Of a DNA stretch of 64,000 nucleotides, positions 21,210 to 29,678 are shown piece after piece. Positions within the stretch are counted from its first letter, which is position 1, and every line of letters begins with the position of its first letter. The notes under the pieces are model-generated. The model was not told the DNA's origin. It saw only the letters and a program-made list of their open reading frames with translations, and did not search any database. Both the position numbers and the translations under genes were made by a program. The DNA is taken from the NCBI RefSeq assembly GCF_900092025.1, contig NZ_FLTX01000011.1, forward strand, positions 62,001 through 126,000, written 5' to 3'. The DNA is from Xanthomonas bromi (GTDB taxonomy: Bacteria; Pseudomonadota; Gammaproteobacteria; Xanthomonadales; Xanthomonadaceae).

Positions 21210-22040
21210 ATGAACGATCTCCAAAACGCCAAGCCGATGCATCGCATCGCGGTTCCGGCCGCCACGGGGGCGCAGACGGCGCAGGCGCCGGTGAAGGTGG
21301 CGGCACGCAATCTGGATTTCTATTACGACAAGTACCACGCGCTCAAGGGCATCAACATCGAGATCCCGGAGAAGCGCGTCACCGCCTTGATCGGCCCCTC
21401 GGGCTGCGGCAAGTCGACCTTGCTGCGCATCTTCAACCGTATCTACGCGCTCTATCCGAAGATGGAAGCGCGTGGCGAGGTGTTGCTGGACAACGAAAAC
21501 ATCCTGTCGCCGAAGTACCCGATGAACCGCCTGCGCAGCAAGGTGGGCATGGTGTTCCAGAAGCCGGTGCCGTTTCCGATGACGATCTTCGAGAACGTGG
21601 CCTACGGTATCCGCCATCACGAAAAATTGTCCAAAGCCGACATGCAGAACCGCGTCGAGCATGCGCTGCGTCAGGGCGCGCTGTGGGACGAGGTCAAGGA
21701 CAAGCTGGGGCAAAGCGCGTTGGGCCTGTCTGGTGGCCAGCAGCAACGCTTATGCATCGCACGTGCGGTGGCACTGCGCCCGGACGTGTTGTTGCTGGAC
21801 GAACCGACGTCGGCGCTGGACCCGATTTCCACCAGCCGTATCGAGCAATTGGTGGAAGAGCTCAAGCGCGAATACACCATCGTGATCGTGACCCACAACA
21901 TGCAGCAGGCCGCACGCGTGTCCGACTACACCGCCTTCATGTATCTGGGCGATCTGATCGAACACGACCGCACGGAAACCATTTTTTCGCAGCCGTCCAA
22001 GCAGCAGACCGAGGACTACATCACCGGCCGTTTCGGTTGA
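21210..22040 (+). CDS. pstB: Phosphate ABC transporter ATPase PstB
   Basis: Cytoplasmic ATPase energising phosphate import; with PhoU it also takes part in PhoR signalling. 276 residues from MNDLQNAK. Walker A is GPSGCGKST (about 62-70), Q-loop [13 protein letters not shown], signature [14 protein letters not shown], Walker [14 protein letters not shown] and H-loop [16 protein letters not shown]. It ends with the usual EDYITGRFG. An ATG at 21180, overlapping the pstA stop, could give ten more residues. phoU follows 128 bp downstream. Confidence 0.96.
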   Translation: MNDLQNAKPMHRIAVPAATGAQTAQAPVKVAARNLDFYYDKYHALKGINIEIPEKRVTALIGPSGCGKSTLLRIFNRIYALYPKMEARGEVLLDNENILSPKYPMNRLRSKVGMVFQKPVPFPMTIFENVAYGIRHHEKLSKADMQNRVEHALRQGALWDEVKDKLGQSALGLSGGQQQRLCIARAVALRPDVLLLDEPTSALDPISTSRIEQLVEELKREYTIVIVTHNMQQAARVSDYTAFMYLGDLIEHDRTETIFSQPSKQQTEDYITGRFG

Positions 22041-22168
22041 TGTAAGACGCGCCAGCGCAACGCCGTATTGACGCGGTTCCGTCGCACCGCCCGGCACGAC
22101 ATTTGCACCTTTTGCCATGTCGCCAAGGTTACGGCGGACATCCACCACTGCCACGAATCGAGATCACG

Positions 22169-22879
22169 ATGAACCAGCACCTCAACGACCATATCGTCAA
22201 AAGCTACGACGAGGAGCAGCAGCGTCTTGTCGCAGAGATCGTGCGCATGGGCGACACGGCGGTGGCGCAGTTGGAAGCGGCGCTGGATGTGGTGGAGCGT
22301 CGCGACGACAATGCCGCACATCGCATCGTGGTCAACGACGAGGCGATCGACGCGCTGGAGCATGCGATCAGCCATGACGTCATGCGTCTGGCCCTGCGCG
22401 GCCCTATGGCGCGCGATCTACGCGAAATTCTTGCCGGCCTGCGCATTCCAGCTGATATCGAACGCATTGGCGATTACGCAGCCAACGTCGCCAAGCGCTC
22501 GATCGCGCTCAATTCCGCACCGCCGCTGCCGCAGACCGTGGGCCTGCGCGCACTCGGCCAGATGGCGGCCGATGCGGTGCGCGAAGCGGTGCAGGCGTAC
22601 CGCGACAAGGACGCCAATGCCGCGATCCGTGTCCGCGACGAGGACGCACGCCTGGATGCGCAGTACACCGCGCTGTTCCGTGAGTTGCTCACCTACATGA
22701 TGGAAGACCCGCGTAATATCACTCCGTGCACGCATCTGCTGTTCATGGCAAAGAATCTGGAACGCATCGGCGACCACGCCACCAACATCGCCGAGAACGT
22801 GTGGTTCCTGGTGCATGGCGAGCAGCCGCTGCCTCCGCGCCTGAAGCGCGACGACACCAGCAGCACCGGCGTCATCTGA
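22169..22879 (+). CDS. phoU: Phosphate signalling protein PhoU
   Basis: Cytoplasmic regulator linking Pst transport to the PhoR-PhoB system; it represses the regulon when phosphate is plentiful. 236 residues, starting MNQHLNDHIVKSYDEEQQ. The two three-helix repeats carry the metal-binding E(R)xxD motifs: IPADIERIGDYAANVAKR in the first and MAKNLERIGDHATNIAENV in the second. A CGAGA-type ribosome site precedes the ATG. It is the last gene of the pst unit; an unstacked hairpin lies just past the stop. Confidence 0.95.
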   Translation: MNQHLNDHIVKSYDEEQQRLVAEIVRMGDTAVAQLEAALDVVERRDDNAAHRIVVNDEAIDALEHAISHDVMRLALRGPMARDLREILAGLRIPADIERIGDYAANVAKRSIALNSAPPLPQTVGLRALGQMAADAVREAVQAYRDKDANAAIRVRDEDARLDAQYTALFRELLTYMMEDPRNITPCTHLLFMAKNLERIGDHATNIAENVWFLVHGEQPLPPRLKRDDTSSTGVI

Positions 22880-22883
22880 GCCG

Positions 22884-22905
22884 CGGCAGCGCTGCATCGC
22901 TGCCG
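22884..22905 (+). terminator. Hairpin after phoU
   Basis: Perfect 8-bp stem CGGCAGCG / CGCTGCCG with a six-base loop, four bases past the phoU stop. No T-run follows, so a role as terminator or 3'-end stabiliser is only suggested. Confidence 0.4.
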
Positions 22906-23010
22906 TGCTCGCCGGAAACAGGTGCGGGAACGCTTTATTTCATTACGTCTTCAGCTTCAAATTCCTACGGTGGAATTGCGCAGGCATTTCCTGTGAAGCG
23001 GAGTCTGCTG

Positions 23011-23430
23011 ATGAAACGTTTCGTTGGATCTTTCATGGCGTTTCATGGCGTTGTCGCTGCTGACTTCTGGCGCAGCGTTGGCAGCGCCGCAGCAGCACGA
23101 CGACCGCGATCACGACAGTGACCGTGACGCGCAGCGGCACGACGACCATGGCCCAGACCGCCATGACGACCATCCCGATGGCAGGCACGAGGACAGGCGC
23201 GATGATCGCCACGACGCGCATCATGATGCTCACCGCAACGACCGCCTGGCCCGCCGTATTGCCGCGGCGAGCGGCTGGCACCTGACCATCATGGCAGCCG
23301 CGTTGCCGACTACCACAGGCACCACCTCAAGCCGCCGCCGCGTGGGCACGAATGGCATCGCGTGGACAACACCTACGTGCTGATCGCAGTGGCCACCGGG
23401 CTGATCGCCAGCGTCGTCGCTGGTCGCTAA
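23011..23430 (+). pseudogene. RcnB-family periplasmic protein, frame broken twice
   Basis: RcnB-type proteins are small periplasmic factors tied to nickel/cobalt handling. The intended N-terminus MKRFVGSFMA should continue LSLLTSGAALAAPQQ, a signal peptide. A perfect 10-bp tandem duplication (TTTCATGGCG at 23031-23040 and 23041-23050) throws the reading out of frame. The following His/Asp-rich region (HDDRDHDSDRDAQRHDDH) is in the second frame. The C-terminal core is in a third frame: RGERLAPDHH, then HHLKPPPRGHEWHRVDNTYV and LIAVATGLIASVV, the family's signature end. A second shift therefore lies at about 23240-23290. The His/Asp-rich segment could bind metals. Confidence 0.8.
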
Positions 23431-23453
23431 GCGCCAGCTCACCAGGTCGTTAG

Positions 23454-23490
23454 AAAGGCCGGTCCGTGATAACGCGGATCGGGCCTTTTT
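23454..23490 (+). terminator. Rho-independent terminator after the RcnB-like gene
   Basis: Stem AAGGCCGGTCCG against CGGATCGGGCCTT (one bulge) around an eight-base loop, followed by five T. It sits 24 bp past the pseudogene stop. Confidence 0.75.
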
Positions 23491-23531
23491 AATGGTCGGT
23501 CTGGGGAGACTGACGTTGTATGATCGATGCT

Positions 23532-23559
23532 CAGGCCGTCAGGCCGTCAGGCCGTCAGG
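23532..23559. repeat. 8-bp tandem repeat, unit CAGGCCGT
   Basis: Three perfect CAGGCCGT copies plus a partial fourth, in the spacer upstream of RNase T. Short-period repeats of this sort can change copy number. No coding sequence clearly covers it. Confidence 0.8.
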
Positions 23560-23723
23560 TCGGCGCTCAGGCCTCGCAGGCACTGGCTGGCAGTGATGCG
23601 AGTTCACAACGCCCGACACGCGCTTGGTTGCGACGCCTTCTTGATGCATCGCACTTTCCACCAGAGCGAGTGCAGCCTGCGCCCCCTGACAGAGCCCGGG
23701 GTGCGACCTGCTAGGCTATGCGG

Positions 23724-24359
23724 ATGAACGAACCGGTCGATGTGCAGCCTACCCCCTCCTTTTTGCCGATGTCGCGCCGCTTTCGCGGCTATCTGCCCGT
23801 GGTGGTGGACGTAGAAACGGGCGGGTTCGACTGGAACAGGCACGCATTACTGGAAATCGCCTGCGTGCCGATCGAAATGGATGCCGACGGACGCTTTTTC
23901 CCCGGCGAGACCGCCAGTGCGCACCTGGTCCCTGCACCCGGGCTGGAGATCGACCCGAAATCGCTGGAAATCACCGGCATCGTGCTCGACCACCCGTTCC
24001 GCCTTGCGAAACAGGAAAAGGACGCGCTGGACCATGTATTCGCACCGGTCCGCGCGGCAGTGAAGAAATACGGCTGCCAGCGCGCGATCCTGGTCGGCCA
24101 TAACGCGCATTTCGATCTGAATTTTCTCAACGCTGCCGTGGCGCGCGTGGGCCACAAACGCAACCCGTTTCATCCTTTCAGCGTGTTCGACACGGTGACA
24201 CTGGCCGGCGTGGCGTATGGCCAGACCGTGCTGGCACGCGCCGCCCAGGCCGCAGGCCTGGACTGGAATGCCGCCGACGCGCACAGCGCGGTCTACGACA
24301 CCGAACAGACCGCCCGCCTGTTCTGCAAGATCGCCAACGCCTGGCCGGGACCGGTTTGA
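23724..24359 (+). CDS. rnt: Ribonuclease T, DEDDh exoribonuclease
   Basis: Trims the 3' ends of tRNA and other stable RNAs. About 211 residues from MNEPVDVQP; an ATG six bases upstream is also possible, but the AGG spacing favours 23724. The DEDDh residues are visible: Asp and Glu in [12 protein letters not shown], Asp in [13 protein letters not shown], and His and Asp in [27 protein letters not shown] matches the E. coli enzyme's N-terminal strand. A repeat element begins four bases past the stop. Confidence 0.93.
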   Translation: MNEPVDVQPTPSFLPMSRRFRGYLPVVVDVETGGFDWNRHALLEIACVPIEMDADGRFFPGETASAHLVPAPGLEIDPKSLEITGIVLDHPFRLAKQEKDALDHVFAPVRAAVKKYGCQRAILVGHNAHFDLNFLNAAVARVGHKRNPFHPFSVFDTVTLAGVAYGQTVLARAAQAAGLDWNAADAHSAVYDTEQTARLFCKIANAWPGPV

Positions 24360-24363
24360 GTTC

Positions 24364-24581
24364 GGGAATCGGGAATCGGGAATCGGGAATCGGGAATCGC
24401 AAAAGCTTTCCTTCATTAGCAGCGCTAGTCGCGCACTCCCATCAATCGCGATCGCGAATTAGCCAACGCTGCACCACTGCGCGCCTCCGTTCCCTCATCC
24501 GCCCTGCGGGCGCCGTCTCCCGTAGTAAAAGGACATACCGGCACCGCTTTTGCGATTCCCGATTCTCCATTCCCGATTCCC
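24364..24581. repeat. Composite inverted-repeat element of the GGGAATC family
   Basis: The left arm has five perfect tandem GGGAATC units (24364-24398) followed by GCAAAAGC. The right arm (24546-24581) is the reverse complement, GCTTTTGCGATTCCCGATTC, plus two more GATTCCC-type units. The 150 bp between the arms include CATCCGCCCTGCGGGCGCCG (about 24496-24515), a decayed arm of the second repeat type found between the metH halves. The element fills the space between rnt and the diguanylate cyclase gene. No transposase is present; it could be a MITE-like or REP-like element. Confidence 0.85.
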
Positions 24582-24586
24582 CGCCG

Positions 24587-27500
24587 CTAACCCACACAGA
24601 TCCGGTCGCGCCCAGCGCTCTTGGCCTCGTACAAGGCGTGATCGGCCCGCTGCATCAGCGAAGAGCCGGTGTCGTCATCGCGTAGCTCGGTCACGCCGGC
24701 GCTGAAGGTCACCTGCAAGCCCTCCACGCTGCGCCAGTCGTGACGGGCGTGGAATAGCGCGCGAATGCGCAGGCAGAGCGCCTGCGCTTCGTCCAACGTG
24801 GTGTCGGCCAAGAGCAGCGCGAATTCTTCACCGCCCAGGCGAGCCGGCAGATCCGAGGCGCGCGCGGCCGCGGTGAGCAGCACTCCCACCTCGTGCAGGA
24901 CCGCATCCCCGCTGGCGTGCGAGTAATGGTCGTTGATGCGCTTGAAGTGATCGATATCCAGAATTGCCAGCACCAGCGGCCGCGCACTGCGCCGTGCGCG
25001 GCTGATGTCGCGCGCCAGCGCTTCATCGAAGTGGCGACGGTTGGGCAGCCCGGTCAGCGCATCCTCGTGCGCCTGGCGCTCGAAGACATCGGACTTGATG
25101 CGCAGGCGCGTCAACGACTCGCTCTTTTCCTGGTTGGCCTGCAGCAAGCGCTGCGCCTGCAGTTGCAGGTCTTCGGTGCGTTTGCGCACCAGCTCGGCCA
25201 AGCGCGCGTTATGGGTCGTGTAGCGATGCAGCAGCAGGCGATACAGCAAGGCAAGCGCCAGGATCGCACCGAGCACCGCGGCGAGGCGCACATCCTGGCG
25301 TTGCCACCACAACGGCAACACCTCGAACGCCCACACCGCTTCGCGCGGGCTCCACGCAACGCCCGGATGGCGCGCGGCCACGTGCAGGCGATAACGGCCG
25401 GGCGGCAAGCCGATGAACTCCACGCTGCGCTGCCGACCACGTTCGGTCCAGGTGGTGTCCAGGCCATCCAGGCGGGTGCGGTACTCGATCCGCTCCGGCA
25501 GCAGAAAGCTCATGCCGACGTAGGACACGTTCAAGCGGTGACCGCCAGCCAGTTGCTCGCGCTGACGCCGCGACACCGGGCGGCCATCCTGCTGCACGCT
25601 TTCGATCACTGCCGGCGGCGAGCGACGTTCACGGAAGCGCTGCAGACGTGCCGGGTCGACCATACTCACGCCGCCGGCTGTCACCACCCAGACCGTGCCG
25701 TCGGCACGCCGCAGCATGCTGGGGCCGGAACTGCCGTTGGCCTGCGCATTGCCCATGCCATCGATCTCGCCATAGCGCTCGATGGCCAGCGTGCCGTGCC
25801 CATCGGCAACGGCATCGAGCGCCTTGAATTGGATGCGCAGCATGCCGCGATTGCTGCTGATCCACGCATTGCCAAGCCGGTCTTCGACGACATGGAACAC
25901 CGTGTCCACCGGCATGCCCTGCTCCAGACCCACGCGTGCGAGAACGCCATTGCGCTCGCGATACAGGCCGCGATCGGTCGAGATCCACATGGCGTCGCCG
26001 ATGGCCTGAAAACCGAACACGCTGCGCGCCCGCCCAGGCCTTCCAGATTCAACTGCTGCAGCTTGCCGTTGCGTAGCACCGCCGCGCCGTCGACCGAGCC
26101 GATCCACAACGCGCCATCGACGCTGGCCAGTGCCGTCACCACGCCCGTGGGTAACCCTTCGACCGCCAAGGCCGCGCGCTTGCCGTCCACCAGCTGCACC
26201 ACGCCACGCTGGGTTGCCAGCCAGACCGCATCGTGGTCGTCGATCACGATCGCGCGGATATGCCCGAGGGGAATGCCGTCGGCCTCGTCGTAATGACGCA
26301 GCAGCCGTCCACCGCGCAACACGAAGACGCCATCGGCGTAGGTTCCCACCCAAAGGTCGCCGTGCCGGTCCAGCGCCAGACTGAGCACCGACAGGCGCCG
26401 TCCGGACGGTGTGACCACCGGCATCGACACGATGCGCCCGTCCGGCAGCATCCGGTCCAGGCCGGCGGTTCCGGCGATCCACAGACTGCCGTCGCGGTCC
26501 TCCAGCAGTGCGCGACTGTAGTCGCCGCTCAATCCGTCGCGCTGGCTGTAGCTCGTGAACAAGGTTTCGCGCAACCGGAACAGACCGCCGTTGGCGCCGA
26601 CCCAGATATTGCCTTCGGCATCTTCGCGCAGGCTGACGATGCGCCCTGTCGGCAGGCTGCGACCGGCCGGCAGATGCTCCACGCCATACGGCCCGATCCG
26701 TAGCAATCCCTGGTTTTCGCTACCCAGCCATAGATCGCCGTGGCGATCCTGCAGCATCGCGGTGAAGTGGCCCTGCCCCGGCACCCGATGCACCCGCTCG
26801 GCGCGCTCGCCTTGCACGCGGTAGAGCTGATCGCCTGCAACCACCCACACCGTGCCGTCCGTGGCGCGATATGGCCATGCCAACCTCGGTGGAAAGCCGA
26901 AGGCGGCCGGCGCGCGATGCATGCGCCCATCCGCTTCGCGGTAGATCAACCCATCGAAGGTGCCGATCAATAAGCGCCCCTGCGCATCGAACACCATGCG
27001 CTGAAAGCTGCTCTGCAGCGGCCCCCCATCGGCCGGCGGGAAATAATCGAAACGCCCATCCGGCGATAGGCAACACAACCCATGCCCTTCGAACAACAGC
27101 CACATGCGGCCTTCGGCGTCCATGGTCATGGCGTGGATCAACGCCTGCGGCCACTGCCCCCGCCGTTGCCACTGCTGCCACTGCCCATCGGCGCCGTGCC
27201 GGACCAGATTGCCGCGCGCATCGCTCGGCCACAGCGCGCCATCGCGATCCACATACAGCGCGCCGACGCCGTTATCGGGCAGCCCCGGGCGCGTGCTGCG
27301 ATCGATCACGCTGAACTCCAGCCCGTGGTAGCGCACCAGGCCTTCCCAGGTGGCAAACCACAGATACCCGTCGCGGGTCTGGGCGATGCCACGCAAGGAG
27401 TTGTGCGGCAGCCCGTTGCGCGAGCTCCAACTATCGATGGCGTAGTCGCGTAACCGTGCGGTTCCAGGGGTCGCCGCAGTTGCGGCAAGCGACCAAAACG

Positions 27501-27621
27501 CCAAGAGCAGACAGGCGCTGAGACCGAGCCAATGCCGCGGCGGTCTGTGTTTTCGTCGTGCTGACGCCTGGACGCCGCAACTGCTCTCGCCTGTTTGCCA
27601 GACGCCCACCCCATCGTTCAT
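24587..27621 (-). pseudogene. Two-component-regulator-propeller sensor with GGDEF diguanylate cyclase, frameshifted
   Basis: Predicted membrane sensor making cyclic-di-GMP. The order is signal peptide (LGLSACLLLAFWSLAATAA), about 12 propeller blades of the Reg_prop type (for example DGYLWFATWEGLVRYHG, EGNIWVGANGGLFRLRE), a Y_Y_Y domain, one membrane helix (LAAVLGAILALALLYRLLL), a coiled coil, then GGDEF. The active loop is LGGEEF, and an RxxD inhibitory site (RASD) lies five residues before it. The reading frame changes once at about 26021-26036, in a GC-rich run: the propeller is in one frame and everything from SVFGFQAIGDAMW on is in another. An intact product would be about 1010 residues. 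A sequencing error could mimic this. Confidence 0.8.
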
Positions 27622-27883
27622 TACACACAACACGCCATTCACTGACGGTATGGTGGGCAAAAACGCTGCGACGCGTTCGCGCGCGGGTAGTTCTAAGTCG
27701 AAAGGCTTGCTGCTAGGCCCTATGCGTGGACCGGCTAACACCTCGCGCCAGGCAACCGCGCGAAATAGTGCGCACAGACCCATGGGCAACGGAACGAGAA
27801 GGAACGCAAGGCGATGCGCATCGCGCAATGCGCGTGCGGCATAGAAGCCAGCACCCGTGCGCTCGACCCTGACGCACGCGCCA

Positions 27884-28633
27884 TTACGCGCCCAGGCGCT
27901 GGCGCACTGCTTCGAACAAGGTCACACCGGTGGCAACCGACACATTGAGGCTTTCGATTTCGCCCGGCATCGGAATCTTGACCAGGCCGTCGCAGTGCTC
28001 GCGCGTCAGACGGCGCAGGCCATCGGACTCGCCCCCGAGCACCAGCCCGACATTGCCGCGCAGATCCACGCTGTACAACGACGCCTCTGCTTCACCGGCC
28101 AGGCCATACAGCCACACGCCCTGTTTTTGCAGATCGCGCAGGCAACGCGCCAGATTGGTCACCGCCACCACCGGAATGCGGTCGGCCGCACCAGCGGAGG
28201 TCTTGCGCACGGTGGCATTCACCGTGGCCGACTTGTCCTTGGGAATCACCACTGCGGTGACGCCGGCAGCGGCCGCGCTGCGCAGGCAGGCACCGAGATT
28301 GTGCGGGTCCTGCACGCCGTCGAGGATCAGCACCAGCGCGTGCCCTTCGGCGGCTTCGACGAGTCCTTCCAGTTCGTTCTCTGCCCATAGCCGCGCCGCG
28401 GCATAGCGCGCGGCTACGCCCTGATGACGCACCTGCCCGCCCACGCCGTCCAGCGCCTGGGTATTGACCCGGCGCACGTCGATGCCCTTGCGGCGCGCCT
28501 GTTCCTCGATCTCGGTGAGACGCGGGTTCTTGCTGCCGGCCTCGATCAATACTTCGCGCACGTTATCGGCGTCGTTCTCGACGGACGAGGCGACGGCATT
28601 GACGCCGACGATCCACTGGTTTTGCTTGCTCAT
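27884..28633 (-). CDS. rlmB: 23S rRNA Gm2251 2'-O-methyltransferase RlmB
   Basis: SPOUT-class enzyme methylating the ribose of G2251 in the peptidyl-transferase loop. 249 residues. The N-terminal L30e-like domain has IVGVNAVASSV, and the SPOUT domain carries the knot motifs DPHNLGACLRSAAAAG, GLVLGGESDGLRRL and PMPGEIESLNVSVATGV. In many proteobacteria it directly follows rnr. Here rnr lies upstream on the same strand, but a GFA-family gene and two spacers separate them. Confidence 0.95.
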   Translation of the reverse strand: MSKQNQWIVGVNAVASSVENDADNVREVLIEAGSKNPRLTEIEEQARRKGIDVRRVNTQALDGVGGQVRHQGVAARYAAARLWAENELEGLVEAAEGHALVLILDGVQDPHNLGACLRSAAAAGVTAVVIPKDKSATVNATVRKTSAGAADRIPVVAVTNLARCLRDLQKQGVWLYGLAGEAEASLYSVDLRGNVGLVLGGESDGLRRLTREHCDGLVKIPMPGEIESLNVSVATGVTLFEAVRQRLGA

Positions 28634-28936
28634 TGCGAGGGCATGGGAAGAGATAAAGGGGAATGGTAGGGCCTGCGGCCTGTCACGTCACGGCCGGCGC
28701 ATGGAAGTTAGGCGACGTCAACGAGGCGATACCGCGCTGGCGCTGGACACAGAGAGTTTGCGGGTCTAGCTGGCGCGCCTGCATCGAACGCATGCTCGCG
28801 GCGCAGAGGATCATGCCGATGGATGGCTGCCAGATGGTGCACTGGCGCATCTCTCCGCGGCGACTGACCAGAGCCGGGTGACGCCGTTGATGCTCGCATG
28901 CAGCGATCAACCGCACAACGACACCAGCACGGCCCT
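28634..28936. other. Intergenic stretch upstream of rlmB
   Basis: About 300 bp between the GFA gene and rlmB. Several short open frames cross it, none with a recognisable domain or good start. Nothing specific was seen; it may hold the rlmB promoter. Confidence 0.45.
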
Positions 28937-29410
28937 TTACGCCGGCCACTGCGCGGTGTCGTGATCCGGATGCTGCCGCGCTACCACGCTGGCCAAAAAA
29001 GCCTCGGCAGCGGCATCGTCCTCAGGTGGCCGCGTGGGCAGCTGCGCCAAGCTATCGACGAAGGGCAGCTTGCGATCCAAACCGTACTGGATATGCGGCG
29101 GCAACTGCTCTGACGTATCGAATGCACCAGCCGCAACCGCCACGCCATCTGGCGCTTCGTACGTCAACGGCGTGCCGCAATCGGCGCAAAACCCGCGCTG
29201 CACGACCGATGAGGATGCAAAGCGCTTGGGCACGCCACGGGTCCAGCGAAACTCGGTGCCACGCACAGACACCAGCGGTGCGTAATACGCACCGAAGGCT
29301 TTCTGGCACATCCGGCAGTGACAGATCGACGCGTGCACCAACGCGCCGCGCACGTGAAAACGCACGGCCCCGCACTGGCAGCCACCGCTGTATTCGCTTG
29401 AAGTCTCCAT
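28937..29410 (-). CDS. GFA/CENP-V family zinc protein
   Basis: A 157-residue protein of the glutathione-dependent formaldehyde-activating (GFA) family. The start METSSEYSG follows GGAG at six bases. The zinc-binding pattern is complete: GGCQCGAVRFHV, CHCRMCQKAFGAYYAP and GFCADCGTPL. Most members are not proven formaldehyde-glutathione enzymes, so the function is open. It sits between rnr and rlmB, which are usually adjacent, so it may be an insertion into that pair. Confidence 0.85.
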   Translation of the reverse strand: METSSEYSGGCQCGAVRFHVRGALVHASICHCRMCQKAFGAYYAPLVSVRGTEFRWTRGVPKRFASSSVVQRGFCADCGTPLTYEAPDGVAVAAGAFDTSEQLPPHIQYGLDRKLPFVDSLAQLPTRPPEDDAAAEAFLASVVARQHPDHDTAQWPA

Positions 29411-29678
29411 CGCCTGCTCCACACGTCAGCCTGTTACGGACGCCATTGCCGACCAACAGCACGCGCACTGACCACACCGGCATTCGAACAGTCACAACGA
29501 CTGCCCTCACCGTCAGGCGAGCGCGATCAGTCCTCGGAGTCGGCAGCTACCGCTCGCACGCGGCGGTTTATCAGCGCGGCCCACACCCACTAAGGACTAG
29601 TCCCAACTTCTGGTAGCCGCTTGATTACCGCCTCGCCGCAGCGCGGGCTGCCGTTTCGGCGGCCCGCAGCGCCTTCAC

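Noticed and set aside
23532-23559. Possible CRISPR array
   Set aside because: Units are 8 bp with no spacers; this is a simple tandem repeat.
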